Below are positions 26,167-34,632 of a stretch of 64,000 nt of DNA, piece after piece. This DNA is from an uncultured Oscillibacter sp. GTDB lineage: Bacteria; Bacillota; Clostridia; Oscillospirales; Oscillospiraceae. Location: positions 62,001 through 126,000 of the forward strand of contig CAJTKE010000001.1 in assembly GCA_910576865.1 (NCBI GenBank), read 5' to 3'. Under the pieces are notes generated by a model that worked only from the letters and a program-made list of their open reading frames with translations, ran no database searches and was not told the origin of the DNA. Every line of letters starts with the position of its first letter. Within the stretch, counting starts at the first letter, position 1. Position numbers and translations under genes: made by a program.

Positions 26167-26262
26167 TTTTCTCTTTTCCTTCCAGAAGGAAAAGAGAAAA
26201 CGGGCCGTGCACGGTCCAAAAGAGAAAAGGAAGTATGGGCCCTTCGGGCCTCCTTTTTTCTT
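26167..26262 (-). promoter_or_regulatory. Hairpin-rich arcA-arcB spacer with alternative pairings
   Basis: A perfect 15-bp A/T-rich stem (26167-26181 with 26186-26200) is followed by an A/G-rich tract at 26218-26233 containing the same AAAAGAGAAAA string as the right arm. The left arm could therefore pair with either copy. A GGCCC-GAA-GGGCC hairpin lies at 26240-26255. On the minus strand the T-rich arm after this hairpin looks like a terminator or attenuator that would tune arcB and the transporter relative to arcA. Confidence 0.5.
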
Positions 26263-26265
26263 CTT

Positions 26266-27492
26266 TCAGGGGTCGTCCCGCCAGAGGGGCATACTCATGC
26301 AGCGGGGCCCGCCCCGGCCTCTGGAAAGCTCCGCGCTGGGGATGGTGTGGACCTTGATGCCCGCCTCCTCCAGAGAGCGGTTGGTCACGTAGTTCCGGGA
26401 GTAGACCACCACCTCGCCGGGGCCGATGGCCAGGGTGTTGCTGCCGTCGTTCCACTGCTCCCGGGCCGCGTCCACCTCACTGCCCCGGCCGCACTCGATG
26501 AGGGTCACGTGGTCCAGCCCCAGGTGCTCCTTGAGGATGTCCTCCAGACGGCCGTCCTCCTGGGTGATCTTCATCTTCTTGTTCTCGTCCAGCTCCATGA
26601 CGAAGACCGTGATGCTGGAGAGGATGTTGGGATGCACCGTGAACTTGTCCCGGTCCACCATGGTGAACACCGTGTCCAGGTGCATGAAGGACCGGCTCTT
26701 GGGGATGTTGAAGGCCAGAATCTTCCGGAAGCTCGTCCGGCTGTAGGTCAGCACCGCCTCCGCCAGGGTGTCGATGGAGTCCCCCTTGGTCCGCTGGGAG
26801 ATGCCCACCCCCAGCACCTGGGGACTCAAAATCAGGATATCCCCGCCCTCCAGAGAGGAGGTCTCGCCCCGGTCATACCACCGGGGGGCGTGCTTGTACT
26901 CCGGGTTGTGCTCGAAGATGAACTTGCCGAAAAGGGTTTCCCGGTTTCTCGTCTCCGTCAGCATCTTGTGGATGGAGACGCCGGTGCCGATGGTGGCGAA
27001 GGGATCACGGGTGAAGTAGAGGTTCGGCATGGGGTCCACCACGAAGGGATACCCGTCCCCGGCGGCGGAGAGGAGGTCCGCCAGCTTCTCGCTCTCGCCC
27101 TGGAGCTGGCTCTTGCGCACGCCGGCCATCATGGTGGAGACCATTTGCTTGTCCGGCATCTTCCCCAGGTATTCCCCCAGGAGCACCCGGCTTCTCTGGT
27201 CCTTGATGCCCGCCTCGTCCAGGAACTGGACCACCAGCTCCTTGCGGACCTCGTCGCCGGTGATGGAATTCACCACCAGATCCGTGAGGTAGACCACCTC
27301 CACGCCCTGCTGGCGGAGGCACTCGGCGAAGGCGTCGTGCTCCTTCTGGGCCTCCCGGAGATAGGGGATGTCGTCGAACAGCAGCCGCTCCAGATACTCG
27401 GGCATCAGGTTTTCCAGCTCCTGGCCCGGGCGGTGGAGCAGAACTTTTTTCAGCCGCCCGATCTCGGAGGTGTTATGGATTCCCGTTTCCAA
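26266..27492 (-). CDS. arcA: Arginine deiminase
   Basis: This 408-residue arginine deiminase has F-T-R-D-P-F near 165, the His/Asp catalytic stretch H-L-D-T-V-F-T near 280 and the nucleophilic Cys398 in G-P-R-C-M-S-M-P. It hydrolyses arginine to citrulline and ammonia, the first step of the ADI pathway. The start is a TTG at 27492 with AAAAGGAG 9 bases upstream. It is the first gene of arcA-arcB-transporter. The carbamate kinase gene (arcC) needed to recover ATP is not in the window. Confidence 0.96.
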   Translation of the reverse strand: METGIHNTSEIGRLKKVLLHRPGQELENLMPEYLERLLFDDIPYLREAQKEHDAFAECLRQQGVEVVYLTDLVVNSITGDEVRKELVVQFLDEAGIKDQRSRVLLGEYLGKMPDKQMVSTMMAGVRKSQLQGESEKLADLLSAAGDGYPFVVDPMPNLYFTRDPFATIGTGVSIHKMLTETRNRETLFGKFIFEHNPEYKHAPRWYDRGETSSLEGGDILILSPQVLGVGISQRTKGDSIDTLAEAVLTYSRTSFRKILAFNIPKSRSFMHLDTVFTMVDRDKFTVHPNILSSITVFVMELDENKKMKITQEDGRLEDILKEHLGLDHVTLIECGRGSEVDAAREQWNDGSNTLAIGPGEVVVYSRNYVTNRSLEEAGIKVHTIPSAELSRGRGGPRCMSMPLWRDDP

Positions 27493-27620
27493 ATGGGCTC
27501 ACTCCTTTTGCGTTCAAATCGTTGGGTGATGTTAGGGTCCCTGATTTCGGCGGTTTCATGCGCGGCGGAAAAATTTACAAAAAAGGGGCGGCCCCCTTGG
27601 GCGGGCTCCTGATAAAGAAG

Positions 27621-27663
27621 TTGCTTTTCGGCATATGGCGCTTTATAATTGGCTTGCCGAAAA
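27621..27663 (+). promoter_or_regulatory. Promoter with flanking inverted repeat, upstream of GyrI-like gene
   Basis: TTGCTT (27621-27626) and TATAAT (27644-27649) are exactly 17 bases apart. An inverted repeat TTTTCGGC/GCCGAAAA (27625-27632, 27656-27663) spans the -10 and could be an operator. Confidence 0.65.
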
Positions 27664-27696
27664 ATCCTATTTTAACGAATAGTCGGAGGCAGGGTA

Positions 27697-28179
27697 TTGC
27701 TTATGGTAATAGAGATTATAGAATTACCAATGATTACCGTCATTGGTAAAGAAGGTTTATGTACTACAGAAAAAAATATTGTCCAAACGCTGTGGCAAGA
27801 AGCCAATTCTCATTTTCATGAGGTGGCTGCTCTTGGAATGAAAAATTCAGATGGGACATATGTAGGATTTTGGGGAGCAATGAGTGATGAGAGCATGTCT
27901 TTTCGTCCATGGACTCATCAGTTTACAAGGGGATTATATCTTGCGGGTGTTGAAACGTACGCTGATGCAATTGCGCCGGAAGGATGGACGAAATGGGTTA
28001 TGCCGCCGCGAAAATATATGGTTGTGGACGTTGAGCCAGATCGATATGGCGAAATATTTGACGAGGTAATAAATAAGACCATTCCTGAAAAAGGAATGAA
28101 ACTCGTGGGGGCCGTGTGTGATTATACCGAACCTGCAACAGGAAAAAACAAGCTGTTTTTCCCCGTTGAAGCCTTATAG
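27697..28179 (+). CDS. GyrI-like / AraC effector-binding domain protein
   Basis: This protein of about 160 residues looks like a stand-alone GyrI-like (AraC C-terminal effector-binding) domain. It has beta-alpha-beta repeats, W-G-A-M-S-D-E near 60, an aromatic ligand groove (W-T-K-W-V-M-P-P-R-K-Y near 97-107) and D-Y-T-E-P-A near the end. Such domains bind small hydrophobic or cationic compounds and sometimes inhibit gyrase. TTG at 27697 is 7 bases from GGAGG; ATG at 27703 is an alternative. The gene is clearly AT-richer than its neighbours and has an isolated promoter and strand, which suggests horizontal acquisition. Confidence 0.75.
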   Translation: MLMVIEIIELPMITVIGKEGLCTTEKNIVQTLWQEANSHFHEVAALGMKNSDGTYVGFWGAMSDESMSFRPWTHQFTRGLYLAGVETYADAIAPEGWTKWVMPPRKYMVVDVEPDRYGEIFDEVINKTIPEKGMKLVGAVCDYTEPATGKNKLFFPVEAL

Positions 28180-28254
28180 GAACTTTCAGTCCATCGCTCC
28201 TCTCACGAACACTTTCCTTGAAAGCGTCCACGGTGGGTTTACGCAATATAAAAG

Positions 28255-28287
28255 GGGCAAGGCAGACCGCCGCGGCCTGCCTTGCCC
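28255..28287 (-). terminator. Terminator after spoIIP
   Basis: An 11-bp stem (28255-28265 with 28277-28287) is followed on the minus strand by CCTTTTATATTG. It also lies 75 bases after the convergent GyrI-like gene. Confidence 0.65.
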
Positions 28288-28302
28288 TTGACTTCCAAAT
28301 TC

Positions 28303-29532
28303 TCACCCTTGCGGGGCCTCCGCCGTTTCAGTGTTCTCCGCGCTTTCCGTTTCCTCCCCGCTCTCCACGCCCTTCTCCAGCAGCACCGCCGCGAAGCGCT
28401 CGGCGAAGAGGCGTCCCGCCAGCACCGCCTCCTCCGGGGAGTTCCCGGCGGCGCCCACCTCCAGCAGCAGCGACCCGGTGGTGGCGTGCTGGTTGTACCG
28501 GGAGTTCCGCAGCAGCACCGGGCGCATCAGCGTGGGATAGTGCTCCAGCACGTCCTGCTGCACCGCCGCCGCGAGGCGCAGGTTCTCCAGCCAGCGGGGG
28601 TGCTCCAGGCCGCTGCCGTCGCTGCCCATGACCAGGGACATCTGGGCCGGGACTCCCACGCCCTCCACCTCCGAAACCGCCTTGTACTGGTTCCCCTGGC
28701 CGTCCTCAATGGCGTCCCGGTGGACGTCCAGGACGAAGCGGATGGAGGGATACTTCTCCAGATTCCTCCGAATGGCCGTCAGAGCCCGGTCATAGGCCCC
28801 GGTGTAGTTGGGGTAGTCGTACAGCGTCCGGTCGTGGAGGACGGAGAGCCCCGCGTCCCCCAGGACCTCCGCCATCTCGTCCCCCACCTTCACCACGTTG
28901 TAGCGGTAGTCCGTGGTCCGGTAGTCCCCGGACCAGACGATCCCCTCCGCCCCCGGGCCGGGGGTGTAGGCCTCGCTGCCGTGGGTGTGGAGGATCAGCA
29001 CCTGGGGTCCCTCCTCCCCCAGCGCCGCCGCGAAGGGCTTCTGCAGCTCCGGGACGGACAGCGCGTGCTTTGTGGAGTTGCTGATGTACACCCGGCCGCA
29101 GATGGTGTAGCCCTCCGGGTCCGTGGGAATCAGGGTCTTGGCGGGGACGCCGTTGTCCGCCGCCAGGGGGGCGGCGGGCTCCACCGGGGTCTCCTCCACC
29201 GGGGCTCGGACGGGGGCTCGGGTCTCCCCGTCCTCCTCCGGCGGCTCCTGCCGCTCCAGGGACTGGAGCGCCGCCACGTCCTCCCGGGCCGCCAGCAGCA
29301 GGGGGGATTCCCCGATGGCCAGCGCCGCCGCCGGGGACAGCCCGCCCCCGCTCCCCAGGTCCCCCAGCTCCCACCGGAGCGCCCGCTCCGGCAGGGCCTC
29401 CGCCAGGGCCGAGACCGCCGCCGCGGCGGTGTCGCTTCCGGCGGTGACGGCGGCGACCCACAGCGTCCCCGCCGCCAGAAGCGCCGCCTCCACCCGCCGG
29501 AGGACCCCCGTCAGGGATTTCTTTTGTTTCAT
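28303..29532 (-). CDS. spoIIP: Stage II sporulation protein P (SpoIIP)
   Basis: This 409-residue SpoIIP has an N-terminal membrane segment (about 15-35), a long Glu/Pro/Ala-rich linker and a C-terminal amidase/endopeptidase domain with H-T-H-G-S-E-A-Y, a D-V-H-R-D metal-ligand stretch and L-L-E-V-G-A-A-G-N-S near the end. It degrades peptidoglycan with SpoIID during engulfment of the forespore. Its presence is direct evidence for an endospore-forming lineage. ATG at 29532 was chosen because AGAGGTGA lies 6 bases upstream. Confidence 0.95.
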   Translation of the reverse strand: MKQKKSLTGVLRRVEAALLAAGTLWVAAVTAGSDTAAAAVSALAEALPERALRWELGDLGSGGGLSPAAALAIGESPLLLAAREDVAALQSLERQEPPEEDGETRAPVRAPVEETPVEPAAPLAADNGVPAKTLIPTDPEGYTICGRVYISNSTKHALSVPELQKPFAAALGEEGPQVLILHTHGSEAYTPGPGAEGIVWSGDYRTTDYRYNVVKVGDEMAEVLGDAGLSVLHDRTLYDYPNYTGAYDRALTAIRRNLEKYPSIRFVLDVHRDAIEDGQGNQYKAVSEVEGVGVPAQMSLVMGSDGSGLEHPRWLENLRLAAAVQQDVLEHYPTLMRPVLLRNSRYNQHATTGSLLLEVGAAGNSPEEAVLAGRLFAERFAAVLLEKGVESGEETESAENTETAEAPQG

Positions 29533-29551
29533 ATCCACTCACCTCTGGGAC

Positions 29552-29580
29552 AACCTATGTCCGGCGGGCAAAAAATATGT
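29552..29580 (-). promoter_or_regulatory. Candidate sigma-E-type promoter of spoIIP
   Basis: On the minus strand ACATATT (29574-29580) and CATAGGTT (29552-29559) are 14 bases apart. This resembles the sporulation sigma-E pattern (xATA at -35, CATAxxxT at -10), which controls spoIIP in bacilli. Confidence 0.42.
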
Positions 29581-29585
29581 CAGTC

Positions 29586-29614
29586 TTGCAATCCCGCCCC
29601 GTTCAGTATATACT
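29586..29614 (+). promoter_or_regulatory. Promoter of the M16 peptidase-lgt-folD operon
   Basis: TTGCAA (29586-29591) and TATACT (29609-29614) are exactly 17 bases apart. The site is divergent from the spoIIP promoter. Confidence 0.65.
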
Positions 29615-29670
29615 TGGATCAACATGACAACCCTGTCAAAGACCCGATTCCACAAAAGGAGCTGAACTTC

Positions 29671-30933
29671 GTGACAAGAACCCAACTCGCCGGCGGCGTG
29701 TTTCTCACGTACCTGCCGGCGGAGAAATTCAAGACAAGCCTCCTCTCCGCCCAGTTCGTCGTCCCCCTGCGGTGGGAGACCGCCTCCGCCAACGCCCTGT
29801 CCTCCGCCATCCTCCGCCGGGGCACCGTGAGCTGCCCGGACATGGGGGCCCTCTCCCGACGTCTGGACCAGCTCTACGGCGCCCGGATCGACGTCACCGT
29901 ACGCAAGAAGGGCGAGTCCCAGTGCGTGGGCTTCGTGGCCAGCCTCATCGACGACTACTTCGCCCCCGGCGGGGAGCGGCTGCTGGAGCCCACAGCGAAT
30001 CTCCTGGGGGAGCTGATCTGCCATCCTGTCACCCGGGAGGGCCTGTTCCTGGAGGAATATTTCGAGAGTGAGAAAACCAACCTCGCCGACGCCATCCGGA
30101 GCATCCTGAACGACAAGCGGGCCTACGCCGACAGCCGCCTCCTCCAGGAGATGTGCGCCGGAGAGCCCTACGGCGTGCCCCGCCTGGGCAACGAGCAGAT
30201 CGCCGTCGCCCTCTACCCCCGGATGGTCCACGACGCCTATCGGGAGCTGATCGCCGCCTCCCGGCTGGAAATCATCTACAGCGGCAGCGCCCCCCGCTCC
30301 CGGGTGGAGGACGCCCTCCGCGCCGCCCTGGCGGACCTGCCCCGGAAGGAGATCGAGGCCCCGCCGGAGCCGGCGGCCCACGCCCTCCCCGAGGAGCCCC
30401 GGATGATCACCGAGCGGCTGGACGTCACCCAGGGCAAGCTGGGCATGGGCTTCTCCTGCGCAAGCGAGGACGCCGCCGCCCTGCTGCTGGGCAACACCCT
30501 GTTCGGCGGAAGCAGCAACTCCAAGCTCTTCCTGAACGTTCGGGAGAAGCTGTCCCTGTGCTATTACGCCTCCTCCCTCTTCCACCGGCAGAAGGGCCTC
30601 ATCACCGTCTCCTCCGGCATCGAGTTCGAGAACTATCAGAAGGCCTTCGACGAAATCCTCTCCCAGCTGGAGGCCGTCCGGCAGGGCCGGCTGGAGGATT
30701 GGGAGCTGGAGGCCGCCCGGAGCACCCTGCTGAACGCCTACGCCTCCATGGGGGACTCCCAGGGGAAGCTGGAGAACTTCTACCTGGGCCAGGCCGCCAC
30801 CGGCCGGGACGAGACCCCGGAAATTCTGGCGGAGCAGGTCCGGGCCGTCACCCCGGAGCGCATTTTCGAGGCCATGGGCACGGTGAAGCTGGACACCGTG
30901 TACTTCCTGAAGGGAAAGGAGGCGGAGGCATGA
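29671..30933 (+). CDS. M16 peptidase-like protein lacking the zinc site (YmfF type)
   Basis: This 420-residue protein has the M16 (insulinase/processing peptidase) fold but no H-x-x-E-H motif. It matches the non-catalytic partner YmfF of bacilli, whose annotation links it to EF-P modification. Family features include a C-terminal inactive half with F-G-G-S-S-N-S-K-L-F and V-R-E-K-L-S-L-C-Y. The start is a GTG at 29671 with AAAAGGAG upstream; the frame extends far upstream but only as a shadow of spoIIP. Its stop overlaps the next start (ATGA), so it is coupled to the active partner. Confidence 0.88.
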   Translation: MTRTQLAGGVFLTYLPAEKFKTSLLSAQFVVPLRWETASANALSSAILRRGTVSCPDMGALSRRLDQLYGARIDVTVRKKGESQCVGFVASLIDDYFAPGGERLLEPTANLLGELICHPVTREGLFLEEYFESEKTNLADAIRSILNDKRAYADSRLLQEMCAGEPYGVPRLGNEQIAVALYPRMVHDAYRELIAASRLEIIYSGSAPRSRVEDALRAALADLPRKEIEAPPEPAAHALPEEPRMITERLDVTQGKLGMGFSCASEDAAALLLGNTLFGGSSNSKLFLNVREKLSLCYYASSLFHRQKGLITVSSGIEFENYQKAFDEILSQLEAVRQGRLEDWELEAARSTLLNAYASMGDSQGKLENFYLGQAATGRDETPEILAEQVRAVTPERIFEAMGTVKLDTVYFLKGKEAEA

Positions 30934-32201
30934 AATCCGTCCGTTACGAGCGCCTGGGCGAGACCGTCCATCAGGAGACTTTGCCCAACGGCCTGGAGAT
31001 CCGGGTGGTCCCCAAGCCGGAGCACGCCAGGAAATACGCCTTCTTCGCCACCCGCTACGGCGGCATGGACACCCGGTTCCAGCTGAACGGGAAGTGGCTG
31101 GACACCCCCGCCGGCATCGCCCACTATCTGGAGCACAAAATGTTCGACACCAAGGAGGGCAACGCCCTCCAGGAGCTGGCCAAAAACGGCGCGGAGCCCA
31201 ACGCCTTCACCTCCAACGCCATGACCGGGTACTACTTCGACTCCACGGACCACTTTGACGAAAACCTGGAGATTCTCCTGTCCTTCGTCTCCGTCCCCTG
31301 GTTCACCGACGAGAGCGTGGCCAAGGAGCAGGGCATCATCGGCCAGGAGATCCGCATGATCGAGGACAACCCGGACTGGCAGATCTACGTCCGGCTGCTC
31401 CGGGCCCTCTACAGCGTGTCCACCGCCCGGACCTCCATCGCCGGGACGGTGGAGAGCATCTCCCACATCACGGCGGAGACCCTCTACGACTGCCACAGGG
31501 CCTTCTACACCCCCTCCAACATGATCCTGACGGTGGTGGGGAACGTGGACCCCGAAAGGGTGTCCCGGCTGGCCGCCCGGGTCCTGCCCCGGGAGGGCGG
31601 GCCCGCCGTCCCCCGGGACTATGGCGACGAGCCGGAGACCGTGGCCCGGCGGGAGACCCGCCTCGCCATGGAGGTCTCCAGCCCCCAGTTCCTGACGGGC
31701 TGGAAATGCCTCCCCGTCCCGGAGGGGGAGGACCGTCTCCGCCGTCTGATCCTGGGGGATCTGGCCTGCGACCTGCTCTTCGGGGAGTCCAGCCCCCTGT
31801 ACCAGCGGCTCTACAGCCAGGGGCTCATCAACTCCAGCTTCGGCGGGGACTTCGAGCAGCTGCCCGGCGTGGCGTATCTCTACGCCGGCGGCGAGAGCAA
31901 GGAGCCCCGGGCCGTGGCCGAGGCCCTCCAGCAGGAGGCGGACCGTCTGGTGCGGGAGGGCGTGGAGGAGGACTTCTTCCGGCGGACCCTCCGGGCCAGC
32001 TTCGGCTCCAGCCTCCGGGGGCTGAACTCCTTTGAGAACATCGCCGTCTCCCTGACCGAGGGACGCTTCGGCGGCTACGACCCCTTCCGCTTCCCGGAGG
32101 TCTTCGACTCCATCACCCAGGAGGACGTGCTGGACTTCCTCCGCGATAACGTGACGGCGGACCGGGCGGTTCTCAGCGAGATCGTCCCCAAGGAGGCCTG
32201 A
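30930..32201 (+). CDS. M16 family zinc metallopeptidase (YmfH type)
   Basis: This 423-residue M16 peptidase has the inverted zinc motif H-Y-L-E-H (about 71-75) with the downstream Glu in the helix about 76 residues later (G-Q-E-I-R-M-I-E-D-N). The C-terminal half has the R/Y-type stretch S-P-L-Y-Q-R-L-Y. It is expected to work as a heterodimer with the inactive partner encoded just upstream, as in the ymfF-ymfH pair. The ATG overlaps the stop of that gene, and the next gene (lgt) follows after one base. Confidence 0.92.
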   Translation: MKSVRYERLGETVHQETLPNGLEIRVVPKPEHARKYAFFATRYGGMDTRFQLNGKWLDTPAGIAHYLEHKMFDTKEGNALQELAKNGAEPNAFTSNAMTGYYFDSTDHFDENLEILLSFVSVPWFTDESVAKEQGIIGQEIRMIEDNPDWQIYVRLLRALYSVSTARTSIAGTVESISHITAETLYDCHRAFYTPSNMILTVVGNVDPERVSRLAARVLPREGGPAVPRDYGDEPETVARRETRLAMEVSSPQFLTGWKCLPVPEGEDRLRRLILGDLACDLLFGESSPLYQRLYSQGLINSSFGGDFEQLPGVAYLYAGGESKEPRAVAEALQQEADRLVREGVEEDFFRRTLRASFGSSLRGLNSFENIAVSLTEGRFGGYDPFRFPEVFDSITQEDVLDFLRDNVTADRAVLSEIVPKEA

Positions 32202-32202
32202 T

Positions 32203-33174
32203 ATGTCCGCTCCTGAACTGACCGCCCTGAAGGACATGCCCATCAGCTTCCCGGGCCTCTTCGGGGACTGGGAATTCAACCCGGACCCCATCGCCCTCCA
32301 CATCGGCCACGGCGTCTACTGGTACGGCATCATCCTGGCCCTGGCCTTCCTGGCGGGGCTGCTGCTGTGCATGAAGCAGGCCAGGCGCTACGGCCTGACG
32401 GAGGACAACGTGCTGGACTTCGTCCTCTGGGCGGTGCCCTGCTGCATCCTGGGGTCCCGCGTCTACTATGTCATCTTTTACCTGGACCTCTACCGGGACG
32501 CCGGGGGCGCCCTGGACTGGAGCCGCGTCGTCGCCATCTGGGACGGCGGCATCGCCATCTATGGCACCGTCATCGCCGGGGCCCTGGTGGCTTTCCTCTT
32601 CACCCGCTTTAAAAAGATTCCCTTTGGGGCCATGGCGGATCTGGCGGTCATGGGCCTGCTGCTGGGCCAGATCATCGGCCGCTGGGCCAACTTCATCAAC
32701 CGGGAGGCTTTCGGCGGATTGACGGACCTGCCCTGGCGGATGCGGGTGTGGACCAGCGCCTCCGAGTTCGTGGAGGTCCATCCCACCTTCTTTTATGAGA
32801 GCCTGTGGAACCTCGCGGGCCTGCTGCTGATCCTGTTCGTGGTCTCCAAGGGCCGGCGGTTCGACGGGGAAAACACCTGGTTCTACTTCCTCTGGTACGG
32901 CCTGGGCCGGTCCTGGATCGAGGGTCTGCGGACCGACAGCCTGTATCTCTTTGACTGGACCCTTTTCGGCCAGCCCATCCGGGTCTCCCAGGCCCTCAGC
33001 GCCGTGATGGCGCTGGTCGCCGCCCTGGCGCTGTTCTACGAGCTCAAGGTCAGAACCCACGCCCCGGAGGACCTGCTGGTGAACCGCGTGGCGGCGGAGG
33101 CCGCCGCCCGGGCGGAAGCCTCCGCCGGAGCGGAACCGAAGACGGAAGGAGGCGGCGATGGCGGTCATACTTGA
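32203..33174 (+). CDS. lgt: Prolipoprotein diacylglyceryl transferase
   Basis: This 323-residue membrane enzyme has seven predicted membrane segments. It carries the Lgt signature G-R-W-A-N-F-I-N-R-E-A-F-G (about 165-177) and H-P-T-F-F-Y-E-S (about 190-197). It transfers diacylglycerol to the lipobox Cys of prelipoproteins, such as the two binding lipoproteins in this window. A 40-residue Ala/Glu-rich C-terminal tail is longer than in most family members. It overlaps folD by 17 bases. Confidence 0.96.
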   Translation: MSAPELTALKDMPISFPGLFGDWEFNPDPIALHIGHGVYWYGIILALAFLAGLLLCMKQARRYGLTEDNVLDFVLWAVPCCILGSRVYYVIFYLDLYRDAGGALDWSRVVAIWDGGIAIYGTVIAGALVAFLFTRFKKIPFGAMADLAVMGLLLGQIIGRWANFINREAFGGLTDLPWRMRVWTSASEFVEVHPTFFYESLWNLAGLLLILFVVSKGRRFDGENTWFYFLWYGLGRSWIEGLRTDSLYLFDWTLFGQPIRVSQALSAVMALVAALALFYELKVRTHAPEDLLVNRVAAEAAARAEASAGAEPKTEGGGDGGHT

Positions 33175-33991
33175 CGGCGCGGCCCTGGCCGCGAAGCTGA
33201 AAGCCCGGATCCGGGAGGAGGCCGGGGCCCTGCCCCGCCCCCCCATGCTGGCGGTGGTGCTGGCGGGAGAGGACCCCGCCTCCCAAATCTACGTCCGGGG
33301 CAAGGAGCGGGACTGCGCCGAATGCGGCATCCGCACCCGGACCCACCGCCTCCCGGCGGACGTCTCCCAGAGGGAGCTGTCGGCCCTGGTGGACCGGCTG
33401 AACCGGGACGGGGACGTGGACGGCATTCTGGTCCAGCTTCCCCTGCCGGAGGGGCTGGATCCCCGGCCCATCCTCCACGCCGTCTCTCCGGAGAAGGACG
33501 TGGACTGCTTCCACCCCCTGAACGCCGGGCTGCTGGCCCTGGGAGAGCCCCGGTTCCTCCCCTGCACCCCCGCCGGGGTGCTGGAGCTGCTGGACGCCTA
33601 TGAGATTCCCGTCCGGGGGCGGCTCTGCGTCATCATCGGGCGGAGCCACCTGGTGGGCCGTCCCCTGGCCCAGCTCCTCACCGCCCGGGACGGCACCGTC
33701 ACCCTCTGCCACTCGCGGACGGCGGACCTGCCCGCCCTCACCCGGCAGGCGGACATCCTGGTCTCCGCCGCGGGGCGGCGGGGCCTTGTGACGGCGGACA
33801 TGATAAAGCCCGGGGCGGCGGTCATCGACGTGGCCATGAACCGGGACCCCGGCGGAAAGCTGGCCGGAGACGTGGACTTCCCGGCGGCGGAGGCCATGGC
33901 GGGCTTTCTGACCCCGGTCCCCGGCGGCGTGGGCCCCATGACCCGCGCCATGCTGCTGCGCAACGTCCTTCAGGCCGCGGACCGGCGCTGA
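33158..33991 (+). CDS. folD: Methylenetetrahydrofolate dehydrogenase/cyclohydrolase
   Basis: This 277-residue bifunctional enzyme interconverts methylene-, methenyl- and formyl-THF. It shows the expected motifs: Y-V-R-G-K-E-R (catalytic Lys at about 48), V-D-G-I-L-V-Q-L-P-L-P, G-R-S-H-L-V-G-R-P for the NADP site and P-V-P-G-G-V-G-P-M-T. Length is normal for FolD. The ATG lies inside the end of lgt, so translation is coupled. It is the last gene of the operon and is followed by a terminator. Confidence 0.96.
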   Translation: MAVILDGAALAAKLKARIREEAGALPRPPMLAVVLAGEDPASQIYVRGKERDCAECGIRTRTHRLPADVSQRELSALVDRLNRDGDVDGILVQLPLPEGLDPRPILHAVSPEKDVDCFHPLNAGLLALGEPRFLPCTPAGVLELLDAYEIPVRGRLCVIIGRSHLVGRPLAQLLTARDGTVTLCHSRTADLPALTRQADILVSAAGRRGLVTADMIKPGAAVIDVAMNRDPGGKLAGDVDFPAAEAMAGFLTPVPGGVGPMTRAMLLRNVLQAADRR

Positions 33992-34010
33992 TGCGAAGGG
34001 ATACGAAAAC

Positions 34011-34046
34011 GCTGGTCGGTTTCGCTGAAATCGGCCGGCGCTTTTT
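34011..34046 (+). terminator. Terminator after folD
   Basis: A 12-bp stem with G-U pairs (34011-34022 with 34028-34039, loop CGCTG) is followed by GCTTTTTG. Confidence 0.7.
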
Positions 34047-34086
34047 GTCGTCTCCTCCAATTTCTTCCTGTTTTTGGCGGAGATGA

Positions 34087-34114
34087 TTGACATTTCAGAC
34101 GATTCTGGTATAAT
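34087..34114 (+). promoter_or_regulatory. Promoter of the Rrf2-acyl-CoA dehydrogenase region
   Basis: A consensus TTGACA (34087-34092) and TATAAT (34109-34114) are 16 bases apart, in an AT-rich stretch 85 bases upstream of the Rrf2 gene. Confidence 0.78.
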
Positions 34115-34197
34115 CAACGAAAAAAGTACAATATGATAAAGTGGGTTGAATTATACGTGCGGCCCTCTTCGGTTCCCGATTGATTTGAGGTGGTTTT

Positions 34198-34590
34198 TTG
34201 CTCGTCACAAGAGAGATGGATTACTCCCTGCGCATCCTCCGGGCGCTGCACCGGAATGGGCAGCTTTCCGCCGCCGCCGTGGCCCGGCAGGAGCACATGC
34301 AGAAGGCCATCACCCTGAAGCTGCTGAACCGGCTGCTGGCCGCCGGCCTCGTGGAGAGCCGCCGGGGCGTCAGCGGGGGCTATTTTCTCCGGCGCTCCTG
34401 CCGGGACCTGTCAATCTACGACGTGTTCCAGGCCATCGGGGAGCCGCCCCTCCTCAACCGCTGCCAGCGGGAGGGCTATCAGTGCGAGAACTTCCCCACG
34501 GGCGGCTGCGGCATCTGCCGGGAGCTGGGCCGCGTGCAGAGGGTTTTGGACCGCGAACTCCAGCGGACGCCGCTGAGCGATATTTTCTAG
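34198..34590 (+). CDS. Rrf2-family transcriptional regulator with cysteine cluster
   Basis: This 130-residue Rrf2 protein has a winged HTH (about 5-60, with L-K-L-L-N-R-L-L-A-A-G-L-V) and a wing R-R-G-V-S-G-G-Y. A cysteine-rich segment with C-Q-R-E-G-Y-Q-C and G-G-C-G-I-C follows (about 88-108), fitting an Fe-S cluster as in IscR/NsrR. Such regulators sense O2, NO or Fe-S status. It lies 42 bases upstream of the acyl-CoA dehydrogenase fusion and FprA and probably controls them. The start is a TTG at 34198 with GAGG 7 bases upstream; an ATG at 34216 would cut the HTH. Confidence 0.87.
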   Translation: MLVTREMDYSLRILRALHRNGQLSAAAVARQEHMQKAITLKLLNRLLAAGLVESRRGVSGGYFLRRSCRDLSIYDVFQAIGEPPLLNRCQREGYQCENFPTGGCGICRELGRVQRVLDRELQRTPLSDIF

Positions 34591-34632
34591 AGTATTCACG
34601 TTCCATCCACCACCGGAAAAGGAGGCATACAC

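Noticed and set aside
28282..29670. Upstream extension of the M16 peptidase frame
   Set aside because: It reads through spoIIP on the opposite strand; the GTG at 29671 with AAAAGGAG and homology mark the true start.
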